DNA from: Gonatopus flavifemur
Taxonomy: Eukaryota; Arthropoda; Insecta; Hymenoptera; Dryinidae
Length of the DNA: 64,000 nt
Reading direction: 5' to 3'
NCBI GenBank assembly: GCA_018340375.1
Contig: JAFFJZ010000001.1
Coordinates: 44,508,001-44,572,000, forward strand
Below, one piece after another: positions 14,432-26,067 of the stretch; position 1 is the first letter of the stretch, and each line of letters begins with the position of its first letter. The position numbers and the translations under genes are program-made. The notes beneath the pieces were generated by a model. That model was not told the origin of the DNA and searched no databases. It worked only from the letters and a program-made list of their open reading frames with translations.

Positions 14432-15309
14432 TCCCTTGTGGAAATAATCCTCTGAAAAACTCTCGAAAAGTCTTCAGAACTCTGATTAAGGCTTTTTGAA
14501 AGTCCTAATATCCCTAACTATGTCAAGAAAAACGTTAATAAGTCTTGGTAACTCTGTAAAACTCTCGAAAAGACTTATTTCCCCTGGAATTTCGGACATT
14601 CCGCAACAGTTATGCAGAGTTGATAAGACTTATTCAGAGTTTGACAGACAAAGGAATGACTTTATAAGAGTTTTGAAGGTTTAAAAAGACTCATAAAGTA
14701 ATGATAGGTAAATTTGCAAAGAATGCTTAAATAACAACTTCGATTATTATTATAAAGCGGAATATTCTATTTAGAATATTTTTCTGGAACAGAGTATAAC
14801 TTGAAGATAAATTGAAGTTTGCTCTGGTTAAAAGAACCTATTGAATCTGAGGAATGAATTTCATGAGATTTGATCATAACATTGTCCGAGATTCAATCAG
14901 ATTCATATTGAAAGAATTCATTCTTCTGACCAAATCTCATCGAAGAATCGCTGAATGAGATTCAATGAGAATCCATCAGATTTGGCGAGAATCAATGGAT
15001 TTTTTTAACCAGGGAAACAAAACATCGAAATTGTTTGTTCAAATCATGAATTTATACATTTGAATGAAGATATATCTTATATTTCTTTTTCTGTAAAACT
15101 ATGAATCAGTCTTATTAATTCTTGATAACTCTTGCGAAAAGTCCGAAATCTCAAGGAAAATAAGACTTTTCCAGAGTTTTACAGAGTTACCAAGACTCCC
15201 TAACGCTTTTCTTGACATAGTTAGGAGTATTCAAACTTGGAGAAAGTCTTATTTCAGAGTTCTGAAGACTTTTAAAAAGTTTTTCAGAGAATTATTTCAA
15301 CAAGGGATG
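14432..15309. repeat. Long fold-back element (CATCCCTTGTGGAAATAAT ends) hosting a family F MITE
   Basis: The arms are roughly 190 bases, beginning CATCCCTTGTGGAAATAAT and returning as ATTATTTCAACAAGGGATG. They carry matching internal blocks such as CTAACTATGTCAAGAAAA and GGTAACTCTGTAAAACTCT. A family F copy lies at 14821-15014 in the central region. No transposase is seen, so this is a non-autonomous element. Confidence 0.75.
14821..15014. repeat. MITE, family F, nested in the 14432-15309 fold-back
   Basis: It begins CTCTGGTTAAAAGAACC and ends GGATTTTTTTAACCAGGG. The interior shares ATTCAATCAGATTC and CAAATCTCAT blocks with the 13805 copy. Confidence 0.7.
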
Positions 15310-18226
15310 GACAAGATTATTGTCAACATTCTTTTCGAAGTAATGAATTTATAAGAAATTCTCAAAGCCTTATATCTTGATGACACTCAAGACTTTCTTG
15401 AGAATTCTTTATGAATTAATTATTCGAAGAAAATTCCTGAAACAATTCTGTGCTAGTTCATGAAGAAGAATTCTTCGCGTATGACAATTATAATTTTATT
15501 GTAAATTTCTTCAATCTCGGAGAAACTGTGCGATTTTCTTCTCATAATTGAAATTCAAAAAGCACGCTTCGAATCCCAATTGAAATCTTTATGAATTCTT
15601 TCTGAATTGGTGTGTTGTAAGGAGGGATGCTCTTAAGTACAATTTCAGGATTTCTGATTGGTATATCCATTCAATTTATGATTATCATTATCTGATCATA
15701 TGGGTTGAATCGTTGAAATTTCAATCATTTGAATCAAAAATGGGAAAATATATTGTCCTGATCGCACATCAAGAATTCTTCTTGAACTGATGAGATGTTG
15801 TTCATAAAATGTTCTTTTGGATTTTTTCTCGGACACCTTCAATATTTTCCAAGAATTCGTTAATGTCATGAAAATATAACGCTTTAAGAACTCTTTATGA
15901 ATTCATTAATTCAAAAAGAATTCCAAGAGAATTCTTTCAGCTATCTGGGTATGTTATGGACACCCTACACCACAGAAGTCCAAGAAGAATTCTTGGAATA
16001 TTGGATTCTTTGTAAGCTCTTCTTGAGCTGATGTGCTGTATAAGGTACTCTTGCCGTAAAATATGTCTTCAAGTAAAACTTGTGGATACAACGTTGAAAA
16101 ATTACCCAAATAGCATAACAATTCACATTGAATGGATTATATGAGCAGCTTTAAAATTCTTGTGCTATCTAGATATGAATGTTTTATACTAAATGTAAAT
16201 TTCATCAAAGAAGGGCAAATTGAATCGATACCCAATAAGTAAATGTGTAAGATACTTCGATCGAGAGTTATTAAAAATGGATCAATTTTGCTGGACCGTT
16301 TCTGCTCCCTATAGTCCCAAGCAGTGTTGTCAGATGAGGATTCCTTTCTCAGCTTCTACCCATCAAATTCCTCGTTCACATACTGGAATGAACACTCCCT
16401 AGAATCCCCACCTTCAGATAGAGAGACAGTTGAGAGTCATATATCGAGGAAGGATAAACTCACCCTTCCAGTCGGGAAAGAAATATTGAATTGTGTATGT
16501 CCAAAAGAGGAGAGAACACCCCAGTGCAATTGTTTGTGACTGATGGGACTAAACTATAGAATATCCAGGGAATGCTCATTCTAGTATATATAGAGTTCTG
16601 CTCCCCAGCAGCACTCGCAATTCTTCAAACGTTCTATGAACTTTCGAATGTGTTTGAAATATTCTCGAAACGTTTAAGAAACGTCCAAAAAGCTTTGTGC
16701 TATCAGGGTTGAAAACTCTTGATTTGGCCCCTGAAATTCGTCTTTTCGGTGCAAATTTCAAACATTCTCCAAAAATTACATGAACTCTCAACTATTTTCA
16801 TTAAATTTTCTTCAAATGCAATCATTTTAGATCTAGTAAATCTCAGAGTTATAAGAAAAACTCGAGAGCTTTGACTTAAAAAAACAGGACCAATATTTCC
16901 AATAAAAAAATATTGGACACGCATCTCGAGTGTGCAGCCAAATCCTACAAAGATCACCTAAAGACTCGCATCTTCAATGAAAAGCATTGGAAATGCTAGT
17001 TCAGTGTTCCTAGATCGGGAAACTCAACCAAGAATGTCTGAAGCTTGGAAAAACATGGTAAGAAAACAAATATTTGTTTAATTGAAAACAATGTTATATT
17101 CTTACATGATTTGTTGAATTTTACATAAACGTGACTGAAATTGGTTGAAACATATATACAATTAGATTATTTCAAGATACTTTATGGAATGGAACTTGGC
17201 TTATCCATTAATCGGAGACATGATTTCTATACCCTGACAATCAAAAGCAATTTTCACACCCACCAGGAAGAAAACGACGCTTTTCACCAATGCCCTGTAA
17301 AATATTGATTATTATATACAGTGAAACAATGAAAATAAATTGATATTTTAAAGTTCAATGAATTCACTTGTCAAAGATTTATGAATGAATGAATTCCGAA
17401 AAAACCTCAGATCGATTCAAAATTTAGATATCTATATACTACTGAACTATCAATACAACAATCGATTTCGTGCAGTCCGAGCGAAAATATTTTCAAAATT
17501 ATATACAATTGATATATATATATATTTCAATATTTTTATATATAATTTATATACATTCTATATAAATTCTATATCATTTTGAAAACTTTTCCACTTGGGT
17601 TTACATTAAACATAAGACAATCGTAGATACTAGTTCTCTCCGAGGTTATGTATATTCAATTGGAATAACAAAATTCACATGTTTATATTGCTGGATCTTA
17701 CCATTTGAAGGGATCATGGTATACTTCTTGGAAAATATTTGGTGCATTTGCCATAATGACTTTGAGATATTATATTCCTTTTATATTGATTTATATATAC
17801 TATATAAAGCCGAAACGCACGGTCTCGCAAGTGCAAGTTCAGCACGTTGACGCAGGGCCACGCAACGCAACTCCAATGAAAATACTTGGGACGTGTTTGC
17901 GCGCCCTCTCAAAGGTTGACTTTCATGCGAACTGAAAATCAAAATCGCGGCTTGGTAGAGCGACCGAATCTAAAAATTATTTTGATTTTGAAATATGAAT
18001 AATATTTTCACAATAAAGTGTGAAAATGAGAAAATTCTAAAGCCAAATTATATATTAACACATACAATTTATTTTTAGAATTGTTGTTCACACTTTATTG
18101 TTGAATTACTGTTGATGTTTCAAAATCCAAATTGATCAGCATTATTTTGGAGGTTACCTCGATCCAATACGATTGAAGCGCCACCGTGCTAGTTGACTTG
18201 TCCCTGCTTGTCCCCAATTGTCCCTA
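15310..18226. other. Intergenic DNA with decayed AAGAATTCTT-rich repeats
   Basis: Between 15310 and 16080 there are many short inverted AAGAATTC/GAATTCTT blocks. They resemble the arms of the elements at 50590-50895 and 63735 onward, but no clean ends remain. A simple inverted repeat spans about 17980-18130. No gene is supported. Confidence 0.45.
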
Positions 18227-18582
18227 ATTAATATCAGAGAGGAGATGAGAGGGCTCACGCGCACCTTTTCACTGATAGTAAAAGTTCCACCGGCCTTCTG
18301 GCGGTTGAATCATGGAAGTAGACACACTGAAATTTCATTTTTTAATAGTATGAAATTGTGTATTTCTTTTGTATAGTTTTCAATACATATTTGATCAAAA
18401 TAATTTTATGTATTCAGATTGAATGCATATCATCCTCCATTACCATGATCAAGAAAAATGAAAAATGAGGGAGGGGGTTGGTGGACCAGGTTCCGTGTTC
18501 CATCCGATAAGATGGCGTTTCAATGTTTACTATCGATGGAACCCTGGCCGTGAGCCCTCTCATCTTCTCTTTGTTAATATTT
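18227..18582. repeat. MITE with TTAATATCAGAGAGGAGATG ends
   Basis: The left end (18227-18259) and right end (18550-18582) are inverted copies of a 30-base terminus containing GATGAGAGGGCTCACG. The interior is unusually GC-rich for this window and has no ORF of note. Confidence 0.65.
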
Positions 18583-18618
18583 AGTTCGGGGTCATCCTAT
18601 AGAGTTGAAGCCCTCTGC

Positions 18619-18856
18619 CAGAGATGAGTGGAGAGATTGCTAACGTAATACTGAAATCGTGGTATGGTTTTTGGACTAGCGACATCACGCGGCAATGATA
18701 CCAACTAACAAATAAATATTTGATGATTGATCCAATGAAATTAACCAATCGGCGTGGTTCCACTTTTGAGTTGGTATCATTGCCGCATGATGTCGCTAGT
18801 CCAAAAACCATACCACGATTTCAGTATTACGTTAGCAATCTCTCCACTCATCTCTG
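18619..18856. repeat. hAT-like MITE, copy 1 (CAGAGATGAG ends)
   Basis: A 238-base element with nearly perfect arms of about 90 bases beginning CAGAGATGAGTGGAGAGATT. A second copy at 49769-50172 is almost identical in the arms. The terminus fits the CAGRG pattern of hAT elements. Here the flanks (CCTCTGC / TCTCTGC) are an imperfect duplication. Confidence 0.82.
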
Positions 18857-18880
18857 TCTCTGCGTTGACGAATGCTTTCA

Positions 18881-19024
18881 ATAGCTAAGTTCGTTTAATG
18901 GTGTCCCAAGTTACCTCAACTCGCTCCAAGTATTTTGGATTCGTTATTTCCAATTAAAGGACCGAAATGATTGGTTTGTTACAAGTTGGAGAGCCCCAGG
19001 ACACGTAGAACGAACGAACCTACT
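18881..19024. repeat. Short repeat (AGCTAAGTTCGTTTA … GAACGAACCTA)
   Basis: About 140 bases closely match the insertion found inside the second hAT-like MITE at 50014-50152. The ends form a weak inverted repeat (TAAGTTCGTTT / CGAACGAACCTA). Confidence 0.65.
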
Positions 19025-19132
19025 GGAGCTTTCCGAAGTGTGTAACCCGGGGCGCCAGGGGCGTGAAATGAACCAATAGGAATCCGTAGTTCACGCCACA
19101 GACGCCCCGGGTCAAACACTTCGGAAAGCTCC
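19025..19132. repeat. GC-rich inverted repeat
   Basis: GGAGCTTTCCGAAGTGTGTA returns in inverse at 19113-19132. CCCGGGGCG/CGCCCCGGG blocks lie further inside. It is a compact hairpin-forming element next to the preceding repeat. Confidence 0.65.
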
Positions 19133-19267
19133 ATTGGCTGCGATCTGCGTGGCTGCGCCTGATCACCAAGTTGCCAGGTTAGGGGGATTTCTAAGGGAAT
19201 TCACCATTGAATTGGCTCCATTGAATAGAATGATCAATGAACAGACTCTAGTTCTCCCTAGGGCCCC

Positions 19268-19486
19268 TAGTCGGTGTAACAAGTCCGTTGAATTCTAACG
19301 GAAATATCTCTATATAATATGCGTTATTGCTTTTATCTGAGAATTTCTAATCCATCTGAATGATAGAAGGAACATATATGAAGGTATACAATCGAAGAAA
19401 AATATTAAAAATTCATTAATAACAACGTATTCCAAGATATTCCCGTTAGAACTGTAAACGGACTTGTTACACCGACTGTACAGACC
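19268..19486. repeat. MITE with GTCGGTGTAACAAGTCCGTT ends
   Basis: GTCGGTGTAACAAGTCCGTT at about 19270 returns as AACGGACTTGTTACACCGAC at about 19467-19486. Matching internal blocks (TTCTAACGG and its inverse) follow. A half copy of family B begins directly after it. Confidence 0.7.
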
Positions 19487-19634
19487 ACCTTTACTGATTG
19501 AAGAAGGTCTGTACAGAGTGATATTTTCCTTTCATCGCTTCATTTTCTAAGAATTTGTCAGAAAAGATTTGGTTGTGTTCTTTTCTAACCAATAGGTCTG
19601 GTTGCATCTCCAGGGGTCGCTGGTATCACCTTAA
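19487..19634. repeat. Half copy of family B MITE
   Basis: Only the right arm is present, from the central CTGTACAGACC to GCTGGTATCACCTTAA. It is similar to the right halves at 52400 and 37970. The left arm has been replaced by the neighbouring element. Confidence 0.65.
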
Positions 19635-19947
19635 GAGGATACCATAGTTACCATCGGAGCACGTTTTCTTGCATCAGAATACTCGAAACTGAATTCATAA
19701 AAAATCCGACATTTTCAGGGATGGATCTTTGACATTTCATCTAGGTCTGTACAGAGCCCGAATTTTGAATTTCAAAAACAATTAAAAAAAAAAAAATTCT
19801 CTTCGAAATTCAAAATTTGGGCTCTGTACAGACCTTGATGAAGTGTCAAAGAATCATCCCTGAAAATGTCGGATTTTTTATGAATTCAGTTTCGAGTATT
19901 TTATTGCAAGAAAACGTGCTCGGATGGTAACGCTGGTATTCTTTTGA
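19631..19947. repeat. Palindromic MITE, family B variant
   Basis: A nearly perfect inverted repeat of about 315 bases. TTAAGAGGATACCATAG on the left returns as CGCTGGTATTCTTTTGAG on the right. GGTCTGTACAGAGCCCGAAT and its inverse flank an A-rich centre. Confidence 0.82.
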
Positions 19948-20098
19948 GAGGATAGGTTCGCATAGGTGGCCACCTGGTGACATTTTTTCCGACCAAAATC
20001 CTCGAAATTGAACGCATGAAGAATTTTGTTTGAAACCGGGTCTTTTGGTCGGAAAACAATGCCACCGGATAGAGGCACCTATGCGCTCGTATCCTCTT
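19948..20098. repeat. Short inverted repeat between family B copies
   Basis: GAGGATAGGTTCGCATAGGTG at 19948 returns as CACCTATGCGCTCGTATCCTC at 20078. The interior is also partly inverted (TTTTCCGACCAAAA / TTTTGGTCGGAAAA). Confidence 0.7.
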
Positions 20099-20604
20099 AA
20101 GGGAATACCAGCGTACCCTCTGAGTAAATATTTTCTCGATAAGAATCCTCCGAACTCAATTTATGAAAAGAGCTGAAATTTTTAGAAAATAATCTTGAAT
20201 CCTTTATCAGGTGCGATACATCGCTCAAATTTCGAATTTAAAAAAAAAAAGTTTATTTCTCAATCGATATCAACAGAATTTTTTCGAAGTTTGAAATTTG
20301 GATATGGTTGCGAAACTTGGACAATTGGAAAAACGGACCAACGAAAACTTGAAGCTTTTGAAATGTGGCGTTATAGAAGGATGCTTAGAATAAAGTGGAT
20401 AGAAAAAGTAAAAAATGAAGAAGTACTTGAGAAGTCATAAGACTGATTACTTCATGACGATGATGATGAAATTTGGATGATGCACCGCACGTGATAAAGT
20501 ACTCAAGATTATTTTCTGAAAATTTCAGCCCTTTTTATATATTCTGTTCGTAGAATTCTTGCCGAAGAAATGTTTACCCAGTCGGTAAGCTGGTATCTCC
20601 TTAA
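20097..20604. repeat. Family B MITE, TTAA flanked, interrupted by a retrotransposon fragment
   Basis: The left end is TTAAGGGAATACCAGCG and the right end GCTGGTATCTCCTTAA, so TTAA bounds both sides. The arms match over about 100 bases (TTATCAGGTGCGATACATCG against its inverse around 20480-20500). The right arm is split at 20304-20467 by a non-LTR fragment. Confidence 0.8.
20304..20467 (+). mobile_element. Truncated non-LTR retrotransposon fragment with 11-base target duplication
   Basis: The translated part reads GYGCETWTIGKTDQRKLEAF and continues MWRYRRMLRIKW, then a stop. This is the conserved stretch just C-terminal to the reverse transcriptase core of many insect non-LTR elements. GAAATTTGGAT is duplicated at 20293-20303 and 20468-20478, and the insert ends in (GAT)n. 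Both features fit target-primed reverse transcription. The usual downstream residues of the tail are missing, so the copy is truncated at the 5' side and probably also deleted internally. Confidence 0.85.
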
Positions 20605-20680
20605 GGGGATACCAGCGATTCCCGCTGATGCAACCCGCCATAAAAAATTACCGACTGAGTGAACATTTTCTCGGCAAGAA

Positions 20681-21080
20681 TTGGCAACTGAAAATACCAC
20701 CGAAGTGAGAGCGGCGCTAGTGTTTCAAAACAAATATGGCCGAAACTGGGATACGTGTACTATATTAAAATTTATGAATTGTTGAGTGTTATGTACGAAA
20801 AAAATGTTGACAGTTCGATTGGATATTATATGCAATTATGCAGGTGCCACCCCATCATCTCGCAATATGATTGGAGATGAAAATGTTTTAAATTCTCTGA
20901 TGATGGTGTTGTGCAGGATGACAGAACGAACGCGAGAATAAATTCATGTCGAGCTACCAACCGAACAATTCATATAATGATCATATGTACATTGAAAATG
21001 TTTATAGCAAGAAAAAATGGAAAATGTTTAATAGTTTGCCCGCTGGCCGTCGGTGTCGCATGCTAATTTGCACTTGCCAA
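20681..21080. repeat. Insertion with TTGGCAA…TTGCCAA ends inside family B left arm
   Basis: 400 bases are absent from the partner arm. They start TTGGCAACTG and end CACTTGCCAA. The arm rejoins cleanly (GGCAAGAA then TACT), leaving at most a 2-base AT duplication. Weak inverted similarity continues inward. The class is uncertain. Confidence 0.65.
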
Positions 21081-21152
21081 TACTTTGAACTGAATCCATG
21101 AAGACGGATGAAATATTCAGGAATCAATCTTCAATCCTTCATCTACTGCTGT

Positions 21153-21398
21153 CATTGAACTATATAACATACTGGAAAGAGCACTGGCGAAATTTCCTAT
21201 AGGATGGGAGAAGAGATCTTTCGTCGATGTGAAATGCAAGATGAAATAGCGTTGTTTCTTTTCAATACATGCATCTTAAAAAGGGATGATGAGTGTAAAG
21301 GATATCTGCTTCTTTTTCTCGCACAGTGTACTCGACTGTCTCTCTTTGACGAAAATTTTTTGAATGCTGTTCATTCCAGTATATTATACAGTTCAATG
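21153..21398. repeat. MITE with 8-base target duplication inside family B left arm
   Basis: A 246-base element begins CATTGAACTATATAACATAC and ends GTATATTATACAGTTCAATG. ACTGCTGT is repeated exactly on both sides (21145-21152 and 21399-21406), and the partner arm has the single uninterrupted site. Eight-base duplications are typical of hAT and P-type transposases. Confidence 0.88.
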
Positions 21399-21880
21399 AC
21401 TGCTGTACATCGCACGAATTTTGAAATTTTGAAGAAACATTTTTTCCTCAGTCGGTAACACAAACTTTTTTTCGAAATTCAAAATTCAGGCGATGTACAG
21501 CAGTAGATGAAGGATTGAAGATTGATTCCTGGAAATTTCATCCTTCTTCGTGAATTCAGTTCACAGTATTCTTGCCGAGAAAATGTTTACTCAGTCGGTA
21601 ATTTTGTATGGCGGGTTGCATCAGCGGGGATCGCTGGTATCCCCTTAAATTGCATTGCATGTGATACGGGTCTTACGCAATCGGAACGATTCTGTGTAGA
21701 CTCTCCTTTAAAATCACTCACGCACGCCTTCACCAGCACAGGCGGAGTGCACACGAGGCCCGTGACGGCTCATGACGTTCAAAGTGGCAAACAGGTGTAT
21801 AAAATCCATATTTTGGTCGTCAGTTATTGTGTACTTATGATTAAACGAAGAAGACTCGTACTTCTAACAGAACATTTACA

Positions 21881-24800
21881 ATGTCAGTAATACCGCAAGT
21901 CCTTTTAGCGGCTATCCATTTTTCATATAATTTATTCTTATTTATTTATTATTGTTGTTTAATTATCGATTGGAAAATTAGTGAATTATGGAACTATGTA
22001 AATAAAAGAACAGAATTGAACGTGCTTTTAAATAACGTGAATAAAATGAAGAAATTGCCAAAGCATTTAGTTATAGTAATGGGGCACAAAGAAGAATCAA
22101 TTTTGGATATTTTCAAACTTATCGGATGGTGCGTTGCCGTTAAAATACCTTACATCAGTTTTTATGATTCCAATGGTAATATTTGAGTATTAACATTTAC
22201 GTTTCTATTTATCCCAATTCTATTTTTGCTTGATTATTTTCAACAATATCAATTTTACTTTAGAATTATATGAATAATCATCTATTCGAGAGTCCCAGAG
22301 CATTGACAGAACATATCAAATTTTATGATCAATTTTTTCAGAAACCATATGAAAATTATCAATTGTCTTCTATTGATTCCAGGTGATCTCGTGTCTAGAT
22401 GTTGTTCTCATTAACATGCGCTTCATGATTTATTTCACATCTCACAAAAGGAGAATTCTACCTCGCATTTGGAACTTTCAGAGCTTATTCTATTTATTCT
22501 TTCAGTTCTCAATTTCTTTGATTCTACAGTTCTTAAATTTGACCTAAAAATCTATTTCTCTTATTTTATGGTTATCCATCTATTCTTTAGAATATCTTTT
22601 TGCATATCAATCCATTTGGCAAGTTTTCACGCATATTCATATTCCAAGTGCCATAAACAAAGCTTCTTTAATTAAAATTCTTTTCAAACTCATTTTAAGA
22701 GCATTATGGCTCACTCGATTTGTCGTCAAGCTGATTTGAAAGAGATTTGTATGACAATAGTATTTTACAATCTTGAAGCTACAAGAAAATTTTTCAAAAC
22801 CTCCTCTCGTGAATTATGTAATAATGTTTATGGTTCACATCTCTGGGGTTGAACTTTGAATATAAATTTGGATTTCCTTCTTATCGCTTCCTAATTCTTT
22901 GGATGAGGACTAGGATCGCCGAGGAACATAAATTCATATTCAAAGTTCAGTCCTAGATGCATCTTTTATTACCGTCATATAGTTTCCAAAAGTTGTATTA
23001 TATTATCATTATAATAGGTTTTTCTTAATAATTCTTTTCATCTTTTTTTCTCCATATCATAGTTGTTCCGTAATTGTTCACTTTATTATTAAATTCATCC
23101 TTATTGTTTTTTTGTTCAGCGTTATACTGTTATAAATTTGTCTAACATCATATCACGTTTTAAAATCATATCACTAAAAATATCAGCGTAAAATGATTGT
23201 GCAAAAAGAATGTCTTTTATGTTCGTAATTAACATTACATGCTTTTTCATTTTATTTCCACAGGTCAAGTTGTTATGAATGGCGAAGATATTACTAGATT
23301 GTTGTCCCAGTGTAATATTGATTTTGCAGATTATACACATTGGAATCATTCCCCCAAAAATAGTAATGGAATAAACGGTAAACAATAATATTATATTCCC
23401 TTCTTTCCTTATTTTCAGTTAAATTATGAGTTCAGTTACGAACTGCCAGTTAGTCACTTTTGGAATAATAGGCAGTTTTTCTTCTCCCTTAAACATATAA
23501 AAAAGATTACAGAACGTGGAAGTTTTTGAGAAAAAATTTGATTCACTCGACACATAAGTATGTAAATTAGATAAAGCTGAAACTAGCAGCGAACACCGAA
23601 TGTTGAACTTAATTGACATGCTTACTTATTTGAAAGATAAATATTATTCTTATTTATGATCCACGGATTCTGTTGATAAGGGTGATTGCTTTACAAAAAT
23701 CTTACGATGAAGTAGAATGTTGCTGAAGTTTGAATAGTTTATAGAAACCAAACGAAAATTCAAACCCACCAAATCTCATGAATGATCGTTATTTCACTTT
23801 TCAAATTAACTCTTTGGAACTGAAACATCGCTTGAAAAAAGTACTGCAAAATTTTGGGTCTCAATAATTGAGTATTTTGATATTCGATTCCTATGTCCGC
23901 TAAGTTTCCACTTCATTCAGGTTGACAGGATTGTACTTCAAAATTTACTAAGTAATCAGCGCAATCCAAATTTGAAAGATGTTTTTGAAGTTTGAATCGT
24001 TTATAGAATCGACATAAAAATTCAAACTCACAAAATCTGATGAGCCAGTGTTATTTTTTCACCTCGATTCAATTGCTTAGAACTGAACACATGGCTTGGA
24101 AAATGTACTGCAAGATTTTTGGTCTCTGACAGCTGAATATTATATCGTTCGGGCATTAATTTGTTTCAATAAACGATTCAAACTTGAACCACATATTTGA
24201 AAGAATTGTTTTTACTGAAAATAAAACGGCTCAATTGTTTGTGTATTAATGAGAGCTAATAAAAAGTAGGTAAAACCTTAAGAAACTGAAGCTAGCAGAC
24301 CGCGTTTATCAACTGAAGTGATGTAAATTTGAATTTTTTCAAAATACGTATTTTTAAAGATTACGATTCAAAAATTTCATTGGTTTCGCTAGTTTCAGCT
24401 TCATCAAAACCTTTTCTATATTTGACTTTCCCAGAATGGCTTTCAAATATTAAATTAGAGCCCTACCTTTCTATGTTTATAGAAGTTATTTTTTCCCTTC
24501 TTTGACAATTACATTTGTATCATAAATGAAAGCATGTTCTTTCACAATTTATCAAACGAATCAATTTGTATTAATCCTGAAGGTTCCCGATCGAAATCAA
24601 AGATCCTATGGTTAACCAAATTGGATGGTAAACCCGGAATAGTCAGAGCAACGAAAGATTTAGCCGAAAATATTCTTGCTGGAACTTTAAAGAGCGATGA
24701 AGTGGATGATATTTTGCTGGAGAATAAATTCAGTTTGAAAGAAACACCTGTACCGGACGTTGCTTTCGTTTTGGGAGATATCTGTTCAACGTATGGTCTT

Positions 24801-24994
24801 CTTCCATGGCATACTAGGACAACAGAATTTTTGTAAGATTTATCATATTATCAATTAAAATATTCGTATATATTTATGCGTAAATTTACAATTTTTTTTG
24901 CAGCGCGTCCCCTTTGTGCTACAATTTATCGGTGAAACACTTCATTGAATTGTTAGAAAAGTACGACAGGTGTGAGCAGCGCTATGGGAAGTAA
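21881..24994 (+). CDS. NUS1: Dehydrodolichyl diphosphate synthase complex subunit NUS1 (Nogo-B receptor), 4 exons
   Basis: Non-catalytic partner of the cis-prenyltransferase DHDDS. The complex sits on the endoplasmic reticulum and makes the dolichol chain used in protein glycosylation. Exons 21881-22175, 23264-23377, 24583-24832 and 24904-24994 join in frame to 249 residues. A hydrophobic N-terminal segment (about residues 9-29) is the expected membrane anchor. The cis-prenyltransferase fold follows, with IVRATKDLAENI, DVAFVLGDICSTYGLLPWH and the conserved end ..YDRCEQRYGK. The R-x-G motif near the C-terminus, needed in this family for activity of the heteromer, is present as RYG. The third exon could open as an ATG ORF at 24534, but splice phase requires the AG at 24581-24582. 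The gene starts only about 230 bases after a cluster of nested MITEs. AATAAA occurs at 25335. The fly orthologue is known to me as Tango14. Confidence 0.93.
23576..24402. repeat. Repeat block in NUS1 intron 2: family A ends and a 263-base direct repeat
   Basis: A lone family A end (AAGCTGAAACTAGCAGCG) is at 23576, and a 120-base family A element is at 24282-24402 (ends AACTGAAGCTAGCAG / GCTAGTTTCAGCTTC). Between them a unit beginning GAAGTTTGAAT occurs at 23724 and 23987. The two units share blocks such as TTTATAGAA, AAAATTCAAAC and GTACTGCAA, a diverged direct repeat. A related GAAGTTTGAATTGTTTAT is at 43566 in the OSTC gene. Confidence 0.65.
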
Positions 24995-25261
24995 CATTTG
25001 CTTATGGAAAGCTTGTATTTTGTGATGTAAAAATAATTATTTGTACATTTCTCAAAAAGACTGTTGTATATAATTGATCATTCATTCCAATAATAATATT
25101 TTGTTTCTCAAATTTTCATTATATTCAATTTGTTTTAGAAAACTGTTTTCTGTGAACGAAAGTCACTTTATTTTCATTTCTCATCATTTTCCTGATACAA
25201 TATCCAACGTTTGGGAACATCTAAGAGCAATGTACTTTAGTGTTTATGTGCGTCCAACCCC

Positions 25262-25264
<3 letters not shown>

Positions 25265-25297
<33 letters not shown>
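25265..25297. repeat. (GA)n microsatellite
   Basis: An uninterrupted GA run of about 16 units, downstream of NUS1 near its likely 3' end. Confidence 0.9.
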
Positions 25298-25299
<2 letters not shown>

Positions 25300-26067
25300 C
25301 CTTAAATCCTATTAGAAACGAAAAGGTTTTAGGAAATAAAGTGTGCTTTTGTCAATTGACCTATTATTCCCTAGTACCATTTCCCGAGTCAAAAGCAATT
25401 TAAATTTAATGGGAAAATATGTGGGAGATTATTGAATCCCACTAGTTATGGCATGTGAATCGTGCGCATTTGGTAATGAATCATTTATTCCAACGCATAC
25501 CAGCTGTGAGATGAAATTATATAAACTGATAGGTACTGAGGCCTTTTTATAATTCTTGAATTCATTATTTTCATTTTGACTGAAAAATTCAACAGGAAAC
25601 AAGGAGAAACTGACAAAAGGGCACCTTTTTTCTATATTATTTTTTGTTGTGTCTAATGAAATTCAAGGGGACTTCCTCGCCAGGGACACAAACTTGTAAA
25701 ATTTGTATTTTCTTGGGATTTCAGTTCAAATGAAATACCTCTGATGTCAGGGGAATCAAATTTGAAATGCTTATTGCAAAGTTGACTTCATTGTTTATCG
25801 CCATGAATAATCTTCATTATTGCGCTTTGTCGTTATCTAAAATGACTTTGTGAGAATTTTATCGCGCTAATTGATTGGAAGTAGAATGGAATGAATTACT
25901 GAAGTCATAATCGCAGAAAGTTTTATCTTTCCATTGCTCTTGACATTAAATTCATATTTCCAAAAATTATGCAGAGTCTTTATTACTCGATATTTTTACG
26001 CAAAAAAAACAGACTAAATACTAATTTAATGAGGAAATAAAGATCTCCGTCTCAAACCCACTAAATA

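Larger units (their letters stand above)
20601..21648. repeat. Family B MITE, TTAA flanked, carrying two nested insertions
   Basis: It starts TTAAGGGGATACCAGCG and ends CGCTGGTATCCCCTTAA. The right arm (about 21410-21648) is continuous. The left arm matches it in three blocks separated by insertions at 20681-21080 and 21153-21398. Key matching blocks are TACCGACTGAGT, TCTCGGCAAGAA and CTTCAATCCTTCATCTACTG. Confidence 0.85.

Noticed and set aside
21522..21890. 122-codon ORF ending at the NUS1 start
   Set aside because: Mostly translated family B MITE arm, out of frame with NUS1.
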